Positions 25,766 to 34,522 of a DNA stretch of 64,000 bases are shown one piece after another. The position numbers and the translations under genes were made by a program. Source of the stretch: Ligilactobacillus saerimneri DSM 16049 (GTDB taxonomy: Bacteria; Bacillota; Bacilli; Lactobacillales; Lactobacillaceae); NCBI RefSeq assembly GCF_000423265.1, contig NZ_AUHQ01000002.1, positions 1-64,000 on the forward strand, read 5' to 3'. The notes under the pieces were generated by a model that made no database searches, was not told the origin of the DNA, and saw only the letters and a program-made list of their open reading frames with translations. Within the stretch, counting starts at the first letter, position 1. Each line of letters opens with the position of its first letter.

Positions 25766-26851
25766 CTACTCATCATCCCGATAACGGAGGTCATCGTAAC
25801 GCGCCGTTTCTTGCTGATTAGCCATATCTTCACTTGGATAGAAAATAGTATCCACCAAACCAGCAGAGTTATCCATATTGATGATTATTGGAACCTTTTT
25901 TCCGTCAATCTCTTCAGTGTGATATGAATAATATCTGTTAGAGCCATCATTTTGGAACCATCCACGGATAATAATCGTATCTTTTCCCTCAAGCTGACGG
26001 TTTGTCGCATCCGCCCAGTTTTTAGCTCGTTCAACCTCTTCTTCAGAATAACTCCCTGGTTCAGGAGTTGGTCTCTTACGCCTGTAAAGAATCGTATTGT
26101 CCTCATCACCATCACTAGATATCTCAGTAATCTGGTGATCTGTCACAACTAACCTATATGACCCATATTCAGTCTTGGCATACCAAGTCCCGCGCATCGC
26201 CTTTGGAGTAATAACGTATCCATCCCGGTCATCATCGTGAGCGTCATCACTTTTAGCAGATGAACTTTCACTCTTGGCACTTGAGCTTTCAACCTTACTC
26301 GTCGCTTCCTCTGCTTTTTCCACTTTTTTTAGCTTAGTTGGGCGATCTTCGATCACGTTAGCAAAGTTATCTTGAAGGTTTTCATCAGCAGCTGGAACCC
26401 AGTTGTTACTCTGTCCCTCGTTAGATAACACAATCGGCTCCCCATTTTTCAAGGTAAAGGCATACGTTATACAATCTGTCCCTTTGGGCAGATCATAATT
26501 ATATAAAGCAACCACGTTGTATCCCTTAATGGCTTTCCCATTGGGAGACCACCCAATCTTGGGCCGGTTACCATTCACAGTCGCATATTTAAGTGCTGTC
26601 GGAAATTTCATTCCTAAAGCTGTTTTAATATCGTGGTGACCATCATACTTAGTATATTTTTGACCTCGCTTGCGACCCCATTCTTTCATGAAGCGTGATA
26701 ACGTCTGGTCTTTTTTCTTTGACCATCGATTGGCTTCACGCTTATGTGTCTCTGTGACAACTTTGGGATGTGATTGTTTACCATTACCACAACCAGTCAT
26801 CAATGATGCCATACCAAATAAAGCAATTCCCACTGTAAGTAATTTTTTCAT
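25766..26851 (-). CDS. DUF4767-type lipoprotein, paralogue 1
   Basis: 361 residues. Lipoprotein signal MKKLLTVGIALFGMASLMTGC with acylated Cys near residue 21. DUF4767-like part (about 40-170): KKDQTLSRFMKEWGRK, QKYTKYDGHHDIKTA, SITYAF-like strand and NWVPAADENLQDNFANVIEDRPTKL. A Ser/Lys-rich linker leads to a second domain with GTWYAKTEYGSYRLVVTDHQI. I start at ATG 26851 with GAGG upstream, not at the longer frame, because the signal peptide begins here. Cell-surface role unknown. Tandem with its paralogue. Confidence 0.82.
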   Translation of the reverse strand: MKKLLTVGIALFGMASLMTGCGNGKQSHPKVVTETHKREANRWSKKKDQTLSRFMKEWGRKRGQKYTKYDGHHDIKTALGMKFPTALKYATVNGNRPKIGWSPNGKAIKGYNVVALYNYDLPKGTDCITYAFTLKNGEPIVLSNEGQSNNWVPAADENLQDNFANVIEDRPTKLKKVEKAEEATSKVESSSAKSESSSAKSDDAHDDDRDGYVITPKAMRGTWYAKTEYGSYRLVVTDHQITEISSDGDEDNTILYRRKRPTPEPGSYSEEEVERAKNWADATNRQLEGKDTIIIRGWFQNDGSNRYYSYHTEEIDGKKVPIIINMDNSAGLVDTIFYPSEDMANQQETARYDDLRYRDDE

Positions 26852-26945
26852 AACAATAACCTCATCACTTCTGACCATGCATCACATTATTTATATTTTT
26901 ATTTTAACTTAATTGCAGTTTCTACGCCATTTTCTATCCTCATCA

Positions 26946-26976
26946 ATAAAAATAGGATGCACCCAGCTGCATCCTA
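26946..26976 (-). terminator. Terminator of lipoprotein gene 2
   Basis: TAGGATGCA/TGCATCCTA stem followed by TTTTTATT on the minus strand. Confidence 0.85.
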
Positions 26977-26988
26977 CTTTATTATTCA

Positions 26989-28077
26989 TCAACGATGCTG
27001 CAGGTCACTATACTGTGTTGCTCCCTGACTATTAGCCATGGCTTCACTTGGATAAAAGACTGCATCAACCCAGGCGCCGGCACCACTACCACTGACAACT
27101 ACCGGAACCTTTTGTCCATTAACTTCCTCGGTATGGGCCGAATAATATGACCCGGCTCCCGCACTTTGGTACCAACCCCGAATATTGATTGTGTCCATCC
27201 CGTGAACCTGGCCAGCCATTGCAGATGCCCAACTCTTTGTTCGTTCGATATCTGCACTAGTGACAGTACCTGGATCTGGCATCTGCCCTTTGCGACGGTA
27301 GAGAACGTAATCATACGTCTTGCCATCGCCGTCAGTGAGCGTAATTTGGTGATCAGTTACTACAATTTTTGCTGAACCATATTCATTCTTAGCGTACCAG
27401 GTTCCCCGCATAGCTACTGGAGTCGTCACATAGCCGTCACGCTCATCATCATGGGCATCATCGCCTTTAGAACTATTCGCACTTGCACTAGTTTGCGAAC
27501 TCTTGCTACTGGAACTATCTTCTTCACTGACAGCTTCTTCTTTTTCTACTTTTTTAAGCTTAGTTGCACGTCCTTCAACTATATTGGCAAAATTATCTTG
27601 CAAATTATCATTCTTGGTTGGGACCCAATCGTTTTCTTGTCCTTGGTTTACCAAGACGATTGGTTCACCATTTTTGATCGTAAATGCGTATGTAATACTA
27701 CTGGAATCTGACTGATCATAATTGTATAAGGCAACTACATTGTAGCCTCTAGTTCCCTTTCCTTTTTTATACCAGGTCATATGACCTGTTTTCCCTTTGA
27801 CAGTAGCAGTCTTCAGGTCTGCTGGATAGGTCATCCCTGCAGCTGTTTTTAAAGCATGGTGCCCATCATATTTGGTATATTCTTGGTTCATTGTCTTTTC
27901 CCACTTGGTGATAAATTGGACAAGCTTCTGATCCTTTTTCTTAGACCATAAAGCAACATCCGCTTTTTTGGTTGTTTCTTTAACCACCCGCGGTTGCGAC
28001 TGCTTGTTACGCCCGCATCCTGCCATTAAAGTAACTAAACTCAAGGTAGCAACACTGACAGTAAGTATTTTTTTCAT
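26989..28077 (-). CDS. DUF4767-type lipoprotein, paralogue 2
   Basis: 362 residues, same architecture as paralogue 1: signal with LMAGC lipobox (Cys near residue 21), KKADVALWSKKKDQKLVQFITKW, YTKYDGHHALKTAAGM, the Ser-rich linker, and a C-terminal GTWYAKNEYGSAKIVVTDHQI domain ending near YPSEAMANSQGATQYSDLQ. The two genes have identical TGAGGTTATT leaders before the ATG but separate terminators, fitting a recent tandem duplication. Confidence 0.83.
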   Translation of the reverse strand: MKKILTVSVATLSLVTLMAGCGRNKQSQPRVVKETTKKADVALWSKKKDQKLVQFITKWEKTMNQEYTKYDGHHALKTAAGMTYPADLKTATVKGKTGHMTWYKKGKGTRGYNVVALYNYDQSDSSSITYAFTIKNGEPIVLVNQGQENDWVPTKNDNLQDNFANIVEGRATKLKKVEKEEAVSEEDSSSSKSSQTSASANSSKGDDAHDDERDGYVTTPVAMRGTWYAKNEYGSAKIVVTDHQITLTDGDGKTYDYVLYRRKGQMPDPGTVTSADIERTKSWASAMAGQVHGMDTINIRGWYQSAGAGSYYSAHTEEVNGQKVPVVVSGSGAGAWVDAVFYPSEAMANSQGATQYSDLQHR

Positions 28078-28238
28078 AAAATAACCTCACAATATCTCCA
28101 TTCTACTATCTACTACAACTATATTTTAAACTATTATGAAACTTCCCTACAATGCCCAGTTTATTGCATTTCACCTGCCTGTATTTCTCTTTCGTGATAC
28201 ACTAATCAGTGCATATTTAGAGAAAGAATGTGACCCAA

Positions 28239-28793
28239 ATGACTTTTAATTTTTGCCCGCAATGTGGCACTAAACTAGTTACCCAGACTGTTGACTTCAA
28301 ACAACGCCAAGTCTGTCCGCATTGTCGTTACATTCATTGGAATGATAATGTAATCAGCGTTGGAGGCGTTGTAGTTAAGGATGGGCGCTACCTCCTGACC
28401 CAAAGAGCCAATAATCCGGGACGCGGTCATTGGACTAATCCTGGGGGGTTTGTTGAACAAACCGAAACTTTAGATAAGGCCATCGTCCGCGAAATCCAGG
28501 AAGAAACTGGGATCATCACCCGCCCCCGAGGAGTTTTTTTGATTGGGGAACGCCCTTTGTCATCCCTGCATACAATCTATGTTAACTTCTTATTGGACTA
28601 TGTTTCCGGCCAAATAAACATCCAGTCGAATGAATTGATGAACGCCGGCTTTTTCTCACTTGCTGAGATGGCCTCAATGGATGTTGCTGGGCTTACCCGT
28701 GAAATCATCCACCGTGCACAAACCACAACCAACCTGCTTCCTTTCCAAGAAGTTAACCTTAATTACACATCCCAATATCGTTTATATGATTAA
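28239..28793 (+). CDS. NUDIX hydrolase with N-terminal zinc ribbon
   Basis: About 184 residues. N-terminal zinc ribbon CPQCG...CPHC (about 5-35) as in NADH-pyrophosphatase-like proteins, then a NUDIX box GGFVEQTETLDKAIVREIQE-ETG with all catalytic Glu. Cleaves a nucleoside diphosphate linked to another group; the substrate cannot be told. Start is either ATG 28239 or GTG 28230; neither has a strong ribosome-binding site. Confidence 0.87.
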   Translation: MTFNFCPQCGTKLVTQTVDFKQRQVCPHCRYIHWNDNVISVGGVVVKDGRYLLTQRANNPGRGHWTNPGGFVEQTETLDKAIVREIQEETGIITRPRGVFLIGERPLSSLHTIYVNFLLDYVSGQINIQSNELMNAGFFSLAEMASMDVAGLTREIIHRAQTTTNLLPFQEVNLNYTSQYRLYD

Positions 28794-28795
28794 AA

Positions 28796-28825
28796 AACTG
28801 CTGCCCGCAAAGGACAGCAGTTTTT
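28796..28825. terminator. Bidirectional terminator
   Basis: AAACTGCTG/CAGCAGTTT stem flanked by A and T runs between the convergent NUDIX and B3/4 genes. Confidence 0.85.
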
Positions 28826-28840
28826 GTTTGTGTCGACATT

Positions 28841-29545
28841 TTATCCCCATTCAAATTCTGGATGTTTGCGATCAACTACACCGGTTTGTGTTTTTACTCC
28901 AAAAATTGTTTCTAGTTGCTCTTGCAGTTCCATTCGGGCTTGGTCAACGCGATCTTTGTTGATATCTGCAAACCCATCAATCGGGAAAAACACGTCATGG
29001 GTGGTCGCAGTAATTTTTCCATGTTCACTCTGACGCCAAGTCCACCTCCTTGTGCGTACTTGGGAACCAACTGCATAAACCACTTCCCCAACTGGTGGTT
29101 CTTCTGCATGGTCCGTTCCTAAGGGAACAAATTGATCACCAGCCTGAGCTAATCTCATTGTCACCGGTTCAGCCACTCCATCTAGAGTATGGGTTCCCAT
29201 TGGTAATGCATATTTGAGTGAGAGTGCATTATTGAGATCTACTAATGGATTAATCGACGGAATTGCATGTCCCTTAGCAATCCGCTTAAACAGTGCTTCA
29301 ACCGAACACGGAAACCGGTTGGGGTTGATTCCTAGTGCCCGAAAGGCCTCCCGGTATGGAATGACTTCTGGCTGTTCACGTACGTTAACGTTTCGATATT
29401 TAACCTGAACCTGCTCATTACTTTGTTTCAACATCGTTGTAATAGTATCATACGAAATTGCATTATTAATACCCTTGGCTACAACTACCCCAACATACAT
29501 TTCCGGTAATTTTGCAAATATTTCCGGTGCAACAACAAATTTCAT
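28841..29545 (-). CDS. B3/B4 (PheT-like) domain protein
   Basis: 234 residues matching the free-standing B3/4 domain (COG3382) related to the editing part of phenylalanyl-tRNA synthetase beta. Features: VGVVVAKGI, IPYREAFRALGINPNRFPCSVEAL, INPLVDLNNALSLKYALPMGTHTLD and the C-terminal TTHDVFFPIDGF. Possibly a trans-editing or tRNA-binding protein. ATG 29545 lies six bases after AAGGAGGG; an upstream TTG at 29548 adds one codon. Confidence 0.85.
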   Translation of the reverse strand: MKFVVAPEIFAKLPEMYVGVVVAKGINNAISYDTITTMLKQSNEQVQVKYRNVNVREQPEVIPYREAFRALGINPNRFPCSVEALFKRIAKGHAIPSINPLVDLNNALSLKYALPMGTHTLDGVAEPVTMRLAQAGDQFVPLGTDHAEEPPVGEVVYAVGSQVRTRRWTWRQSEHGKITATTHDVFFPIDGFADINKDRVDQARMELQEQLETIFGVKTQTGVVDRKHPEFEWG

Positions 29546-29684
29546 CAAAATCCCTCCTTTAGTAAAAAAGCCGGATAAGAATTACCGCAATAATTGCGAC
29601 ATCTTATCCAGCCCGCACAATGTGCAAACCCTCCGATGGATGGTTACTATTTATATTTTTTAGTTTACCATTTTTTGTTTATTA

Positions 29685-29700
29685 TGTTTCACGTGAAACA
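29685..29700. promoter_or_regulatory. parS centromere site
   Basis: TGTTTCACGTGAAACA, a perfect 16-base palindrome identical to the Bacillus parS consensus bound by ParB (Spo0J). It lies about 21 kb from dnaA, within the origin-proximal zone where parS sites cluster. ParA/ParB genes are outside the window. Confidence 0.9.
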
Positions 29701-29735
29701 CGATTATTTTTTCAAGACTTTACTTGTGTAACTAC

Positions 29736-31667
29736 TTAATTCCGCTTAGTCAGGGCGATTAAGCTATCCCCTGCTTGAACTGCAGTGGCGTCAATCCGCT
29801 CAACATTGGCGTAGTTATTGGTGTTGGTAATTACGACCATGACTGTCGGATCATAGCCGGCTTGCTTGATAGCATCAATGTCTGCTGTCCCTAGTACATC
29901 ACCCTGCTTGACATGTTGACCTTGTTGAACCGCACTAGTGAAGTGGTCGCCCTTCAGGTTAACAGTGTCAATTCCGATATGAATCAAAACTTCCGCCCCG
30001 TCATCTGACTTGAGTCCGTATGCATGCTTTGTTTCATACGCAACAGTAATTTCACCATCAACTGGAGCAACAATTTGGTTAGAGCTTGGAATGATTGCCG
30101 CTCCGTTACCCATTGCTTTAGTTGAAAAAACCGGATCATTAACTGCCGTCAAACTTTCCGCCTGACCAGCAACAGGTGCTGTCACCACTTCATCATTTAA
30201 AGCCATATCAGCCACTACTTGCGCTGCCGCTGCATCTTGTGCAACTTGATCAGCCGCTGCCATCACTGGTTGTGGATCAACCAATTCACTATGACGCTTA
30301 CCGTACATGTATGTCAAAGCAAAAGCAACTGCAAAACTAATCAATTCGGCAACCACGTACATTGGGATTGACTTTGCGTTGATGGACAAGAAGCCTAAGA
30401 ACCCTGCTGAACCCAGGGAAACAGCGATCACTCGTGTTAATCCTGCAAAAGCAGCTGCCACACAAGAACCAGCCAAGGCACAGAAGAATGGGAATTTGAG
30501 CTTCAAGTTAACCCCAAACAATGCTGGTTCTGTAATCCCCAAGAGAGCCGAAACACCAGCGGATGAAGACAAGCCCTTCATCTTCTTATCCTTAGTTAAT
30601 GTCCACACTGCAAAGGTGGCTGCCCCTTGAGCAACGTTCGCCATAGATGCTACAACAAAGATAAAGTCCCCAAAGCCAGTTCCATTTCTAAATGCAGAAA
30701 TCAGCTGGGTTTCGATAGCTGGGAAACTTTGGTGTAACCCCGTTAATACGATTGGTGAGTAAACTGCCCCGAAGAGCCCCATACCAATAAAGCCAGTAGT
30801 GTTATACAACCATACAATAACATTAGTGATTAAATCAGAAACTTCACGCATCACTGGTCCAACAACGATGAAGGTTAAGAAACCAGTAATAATTACTGAA
30901 AGCAACGGTGTGAACGTAAAGTCCACGGCAGCTGGCAATCGCTTATGGAACCACTTTTCTAACACTGACAGGATCCAAACAGCTGCCAAAACAGGAATTA
31001 CTTGATAGTAGTAATTATTTTGGGAAACCTTCAATCCAAACAATACCCAGTGATGTCCTGGAAGTAAACCCGGGGTGGTCATGATCATCCCAATAGCAGC
31101 TCCCAAGAACTGGTTGGCCCCAAACCGCTTAGCAGCTGACATCCCTACTAAGATCGGCATAAAGATGAATGGAGCTGCCGACATCACTTGGATCATCTCA
31201 GATGCTCCAGCAATCCCAGGCGCCATTTCTACTACTGACTTAGGTCCAAAGAGCCCCGGTGACGTCAAGAAGTTGTTTAAAGCCATCAGCAAACCACCAG
31301 CTACTAACGCTGGAATGATTGGCACAAAAATATCAGACAATAGTTTGATAAATGCCATTACTGGATTGAACTTTTGGTCTTTCTCCACAACTTTCTTTAG
31401 GTCTTCTGTCGAAAGTTCAGACAGGCCTGTTTCCTTGATCATCTCTGCATAAACATTATTTACATCACCAGGTCCGATAATTACCTGATACTGGCCATTA
31501 GTTTTAAAAGTCCCCTTTACATCTGGATTAGCATCCAGAGCAGCTTGGTTAACTTTTCCATCATCTTTGAGCACTAACCGTAACCGTGTAGCACAGTGTG
31601 CCGCAGCTACGAGGTTGTCGCGCCCAACGGCCTGAATAACCTCTTGAGCAACTTTTCTATGATCCAT
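29736..31667 (-). CDS. scrA: PTS sucrose transporter, EIIBCA
   Basis: Imports sucrose and phosphorylates it to sucrose-6-phosphate. 643 residues in the order EIIB (1-85, phospho-Cys25 in [10 protein letters not shown]), EIIC (about 105-475, ten helices), Ala-rich linker and EIIA (about 505-643, His in [11 protein letters not shown]). I start at ATG 31667 (AGGAGTGAG seven bases upstream) since a longer frame adds residues absent from the family. Divergent from scrB-scrR with shared operators in between. Confidence 0.95.
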   Translation of the reverse strand: MDHRKVAQEVIQAVGRDNLVAAAHCATRLRLVLKDDGKVNQAALDANPDVKGTFKTNGQYQVIIGPGDVNNVYAEMIKETGLSELSTEDLKKVVEKDQKFNPVMAFIKLLSDIFVPIIPALVAGGLLMALNNFLTSPGLFGPKSVVEMAPGIAGASEMIQVMSAAPFIFMPILVGMSAAKRFGANQFLGAAIGMIMTTPGLLPGHHWVLFGLKVSQNNYYYQVIPVLAAVWILSVLEKWFHKRLPAAVDFTFTPLLSVIITGFLTFIVVGPVMREVSDLITNVIVWLYNTTGFIGMGLFGAVYSPIVLTGLHQSFPAIETQLISAFRNGTGFGDFIFVVASMANVAQGAATFAVWTLTKDKKMKGLSSSAGVSALLGITEPALFGVNLKLKFPFFCALAGSCVAAAFAGLTRVIAVSLGSAGFLGFLSINAKSIPMYVVAELISFAVAFALTYMYGKRHSELVDPQPVMAAADQVAQDAAAAQVVADMALNDEVVTAPVAGQAESLTAVNDPVFSTKAMGNGAAIIPSSNQIVAPVDGEITVAYETKHAYGLKSDDGAEVLIHIGIDTVNLKGDHFTSAVQQGQHVKQGDVLGTADIDAIKQAGYDPTVMVVITNTNNYANVERIDATAVQAGDSLIALTKRN

Positions 31668-31689
31668 CGATCTCACTCCTCTAAAATTA

Positions 31690-31703
31690 TGTAAGCGGTT
31701 TTC
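31690..31703. promoter_or_regulatory. Operator or cre-like site C (scr)
   Basis: TGTAAGCGGTTTTC fits the cre consensus at 12 of 14 positions and also the ScrR-like pattern TG(N)AA(N)CG(N)NTTC seen at two more places in this intergenic region. Confidence 0.5.
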
Positions 31704-31719
31704 TTTTATCTGTATCTTA

Positions 31720-31732
31720 TGATAACGCATTC
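31720..31732. promoter_or_regulatory. Operator site B (scr)
   Basis: TGATAACGCATTC, second member of the three-site family between scrA and scrB. Confidence 0.5.
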
Positions 31733-31871
31733 TTTTTCTATGTCAATCGTTTATCACATTTTTGTTAATAAAATTTTTACATCGTAAAAAATAGACTATG
31801 AAATTGTATTCCAATAATTGACACACGTTTGACATAATTTGACAATCCGGGTAAAATTTTACTTAAATATA

Positions 31872-31884
31872 GAATACGGTTACA
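31872..31884. promoter_or_regulatory. Operator site A (scr)
   Basis: On the minus strand TGTAACCGTATTC, just before scrB. Likely LacI-family ScrR contacts, since scrR is the local LacI gene. Confidence 0.5.
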
Positions 31885-31909
31885 CGCCTTAGTAAAGGAG
31901 TTTTCTCTT

Positions 31910-33400
31910 ATGAAATGGACAACAGAAAAACGTTATCAGAATTATGATAACTGGGATGCTGCTACCCTATTACAGCTTCAAGCACAAGCAGCTAATTCCC
32001 CTTATCAAATGCATTACCACATCCGTCCTCAATCTGGACTATTAAATGACCCCAATGGTTTTTCCTACTATAATGGTGAATTCCATGTTTTCTACCAAAA
32101 CTTCCCCTTTGGCCCGGTCCACGGACTCAAATCATGGTTTCATATGACTTCACCTGATCTTGTTCACTGGGAGAACAAAGGCCTTGCATTGATCCCTGAC
32201 ACTGTTTATGACAGTCATGGTGCTTACTCTGGTTCTGCTCTGCCCTTGCCTAGTGGCGACCTCTTTTTGATGTATACCGGCAACCACCGGGATGCAGACT
32301 GGATCAGAACTCCGTATCAACTCGGAGCTCTGATGGATTCAAAAGGAAACGTGACTAAATTAGACCATCCTCTAATCATGCCACCTGATTATGTTTCTGA
32401 ACATTTCCGTGATCCTCAAGTTATTCGCTATAACGATACTTACTACGCTCTCTTAGGGGCCCAAGATCAAGAAACCAAAACTGGGCATATTGTCGTTTAC
32501 AAGTCGCGCGATCTTAAACAATGGCAAGATCTTGGTTACCTTGACTTCACTGAGCAAGAAATGGGCTATATGATTGAATGCCCTAATCTCGTTTTTGTTA
32601 ATGACCAACCGGTTCTAATCTTCTGTCCGCAAGGATTGGACAAAAATATTGCTTCTTATGACAATATCTACCCTAACATGTACCTTATCGGGGAAGACAT
32701 CCGGCTCAACGGTCCCAAGATGACACCTGCACAACCACAACCCCTCAATCTTGACGACGGGTTTGATGTTTATGCTAGCCAAGCATTTAATGCGCCTGAT
32801 GGTAAAGCATACCTTATTTCTTGGGTAGGCCTGCCTGATACTACCTACCCTACTGATTCAGAAGGTTGGGCTAACTGCCTTAGCCAAGTCAAAGAACTAG
32901 AACTTCGCGACGGGCATCTTTACCAACATCCCGTAGTTGCCATGGGATCTCTGCGCCAACAGGGAACATTACTTCGGCCTGAACGGCGCGTCAATGACCG
33001 CCAACAGCTGTTAGACCAATCCGGCAACCAATATGAGCTCAGACTGACCCTTCGCAAGAACCAACACGGTAGTTTACATCTAGCAGCTTCAGCAGATCTT
33101 TCCCAAGGATTGCGGCTTGATTTCAATACTGGTGCTGATGCTTCTTTGACCCTTGATCGTGGTCAAGCAGGGTTAGCTGTTGCAACTGATTACGGGACAA
33201 CACGCACTATTACCCTACCAGCTCACCGTGATTGCCAACTCGACATCTTCATCGATGGTTCGCTCTGTGAAGTCTTTGTTAACGATGGGCATAATGTCAT
33301 GACCGCCCGTTTCTTTGCTAATCCTTCGCACCAAACAGTAGCTTTCGTGGCCGAACAAGCTATCGACTTCACGGGTACCTACTGGCCTTTAAAAAAATAA
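31910..33400 (+). CDS. scrB: Sucrose-6-phosphate hydrolase (GH32)
   Basis: Splits sucrose-6-phosphate into glucose-6-phosphate and fructose in the cytoplasm. 496 residues with the five-bladed propeller start HIRPQSGLLNDPNGF (nucleophile Asp47), FRDPQV (transition-state Asp) and MIECPNL (acid/base Glu), plus the C-terminal beta-sandwich. No signal peptide. AAAGGAG before ATG. Followed 18 bases later by scrR. Confidence 0.96.
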   Translation: MKWTTEKRYQNYDNWDAATLLQLQAQAANSPYQMHYHIRPQSGLLNDPNGFSYYNGEFHVFYQNFPFGPVHGLKSWFHMTSPDLVHWENKGLALIPDTVYDSHGAYSGSALPLPSGDLFLMYTGNHRDADWIRTPYQLGALMDSKGNVTKLDHPLIMPPDYVSEHFRDPQVIRYNDTYYALLGAQDQETKTGHIVVYKSRDLKQWQDLGYLDFTEQEMGYMIECPNLVFVNDQPVLIFCPQGLDKNIASYDNIYPNMYLIGEDIRLNGPKMTPAQPQPLNLDDGFDVYASQAFNAPDGKAYLISWVGLPDTTYPTDSEGWANCLSQVKELELRDGHLYQHPVVAMGSLRQQGTLLRPERRVNDRQQLLDQSGNQYELRLTLRKNQHGSLHLAASADLSQGLRLDFNTGADASLTLDRGQAGLAVATDYGTTRTITLPAHRDCQLDIFIDGSLCEVFVNDGHNVMTARFFANPSHQTVAFVAEQAIDFTGTYWPLKK

Positions 33401-33418
33401 AGGAGTGATTTATCTTCT

Positions 33419-34405
33419 ATGGCAGTAAAACTTAGCGATGTAGCCAAACTCGCCGGTGTTTCACCAACAACTGTATCACGGGTAATCAACGATTATGGCT
33501 ATATTAGTGACAAAACACGTAACAAAGTTCACCAAGCAATGCGTGAACTTAACTATCAACCCAACTCCTTGGCACGTTCTCTTCACGGTAAGCATACCAA
33601 GTTAGTGGGCTTGATCTTTCCAGGAGCATCCCATCCTTTCTTTGGAGAGCTAATCGAAAAAATCGAAGAGGAATTATTCGCCGCTGGCTACAAAACTATC
33701 CTCTGTAATGCTGGGGATGACAAGGAAAAAGAACGTGAATATCTGCGCATGCTTTTAGCCAATCAAGTTGACGGTGTAATTGCTGGCGCCCATAACATCG
33801 GGATCGAAGAATATAATCAAGCTGGCCTGCCAATCGTTGCTTTTGACCGCCAACTATCAGACCAAGTACCAATCGTTAGTTCTGATAATTACCAGGGTGG
33901 AGTCCTCGCTACCGAGGAACTTTATCAAGCTGGCTGCCGCTCAATTTATTTTGTCGGTAACCCCAATTCCCGCGTTCACCCTACCGATAACCGCCTTGCT
34001 GGTTACCAAGAAGTTATCAAAAAATATAACCTAACTAGTCATATCCATTCAGTAACTTTTGCTGAAACCACTACTTACAAGGCAATGCTCATTCGCGATC
34101 TTTTGCAAACCCACAAGGTTGACGGCGTTGTCTGCACCGATGACTTAACCGCCTTATTGGTCATCAATATTGCCCGTGAATTAGGTCGTCGTATTCCTGA
34201 AGATGTTAAAGTGATCGGTTACGATGGCACCCAATTTATCCGGCAATACCACCCAGAATTGTCGACCGTTGTGCAGCCTATCGGCGATATTGCTAAAGTT
34301 TTAGTTGACCTGTTGCAGCGACGAATCAAGGAACCTAAACAAGCGATTGTGCCAAAAAACTACACTTTGCCGGTAACTCTTCTCCGTCGTTCTTCTAGTC
34401 GGTAA
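33419..34405 (+). CDS. scrR: Sucrose operon repressor, LacI family
   Basis: 328 residues: N-terminal HTH VKLSDVAKLAGVSPTTVSRVI and hinge helix NSLARSLHGKHTK, then the periplasmic-binding-like sensor domain with GLIFPGASHPFFGE and CTDDLTALLVI. Likely binds fructose or sucrose-6-phosphate and the operators between scrA and scrB. Cotranscribed with scrB. Confidence 0.93.
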   Translation: MAVKLSDVAKLAGVSPTTVSRVINDYGYISDKTRNKVHQAMRELNYQPNSLARSLHGKHTKLVGLIFPGASHPFFGELIEKIEEELFAAGYKTILCNAGDDKEKEREYLRMLLANQVDGVIAGAHNIGIEEYNQAGLPIVAFDRQLSDQVPIVSSDNYQGGVLATEELYQAGCRSIYFVGNPNSRVHPTDNRLAGYQEVIKKYNLTSHIHSVTFAETTTYKAMLIRDLLQTHKVDGVVCTDDLTALLVINIARELGRRIPEDVKVIGYDGTQFIRQYHPELSTVVQPIGDIAKVLVDLLQRRIKEPKQAIVPKNYTLPVTLLRRSSSR

Positions 34406-34408
34406 AAT

Positions 34409-34422
34409 ATTTCCTGGGAAAT
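34409..34422. promoter_or_regulatory. Noc-type palindrome 1
   Basis: ATTTCCTGGGAAAT matches the Bacillus Noc-binding consensus ATTTCCCGGGAAAT at 13 of 14 positions. Located 4 bases after the scrR stop. Confidence 0.6.
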
Positions 34423-34476
34423 ATGCAATTAAACATATCATATAAATAATTGAGTACCTTATTTAGTGAAGACGAC

Positions 34477-34514
34477 AAAAAAGAGCTAGAAAATTCAATT
34501 TCTAGCTCTTTTTT
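34477..34514. terminator. Bidirectional terminator between scrR and gyrA
   Basis: AAAAAAGAGCTAGAAA and TTTCTAGCTCTTTTTT arms. Confidence 0.92.
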
Positions 34515-34522
34515 GCTTGTAA

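Noticed and set aside
30307-31452. Long antisense frames within scrA
   Set aside because: Shadow frames opposite a clear EIIBCA gene.
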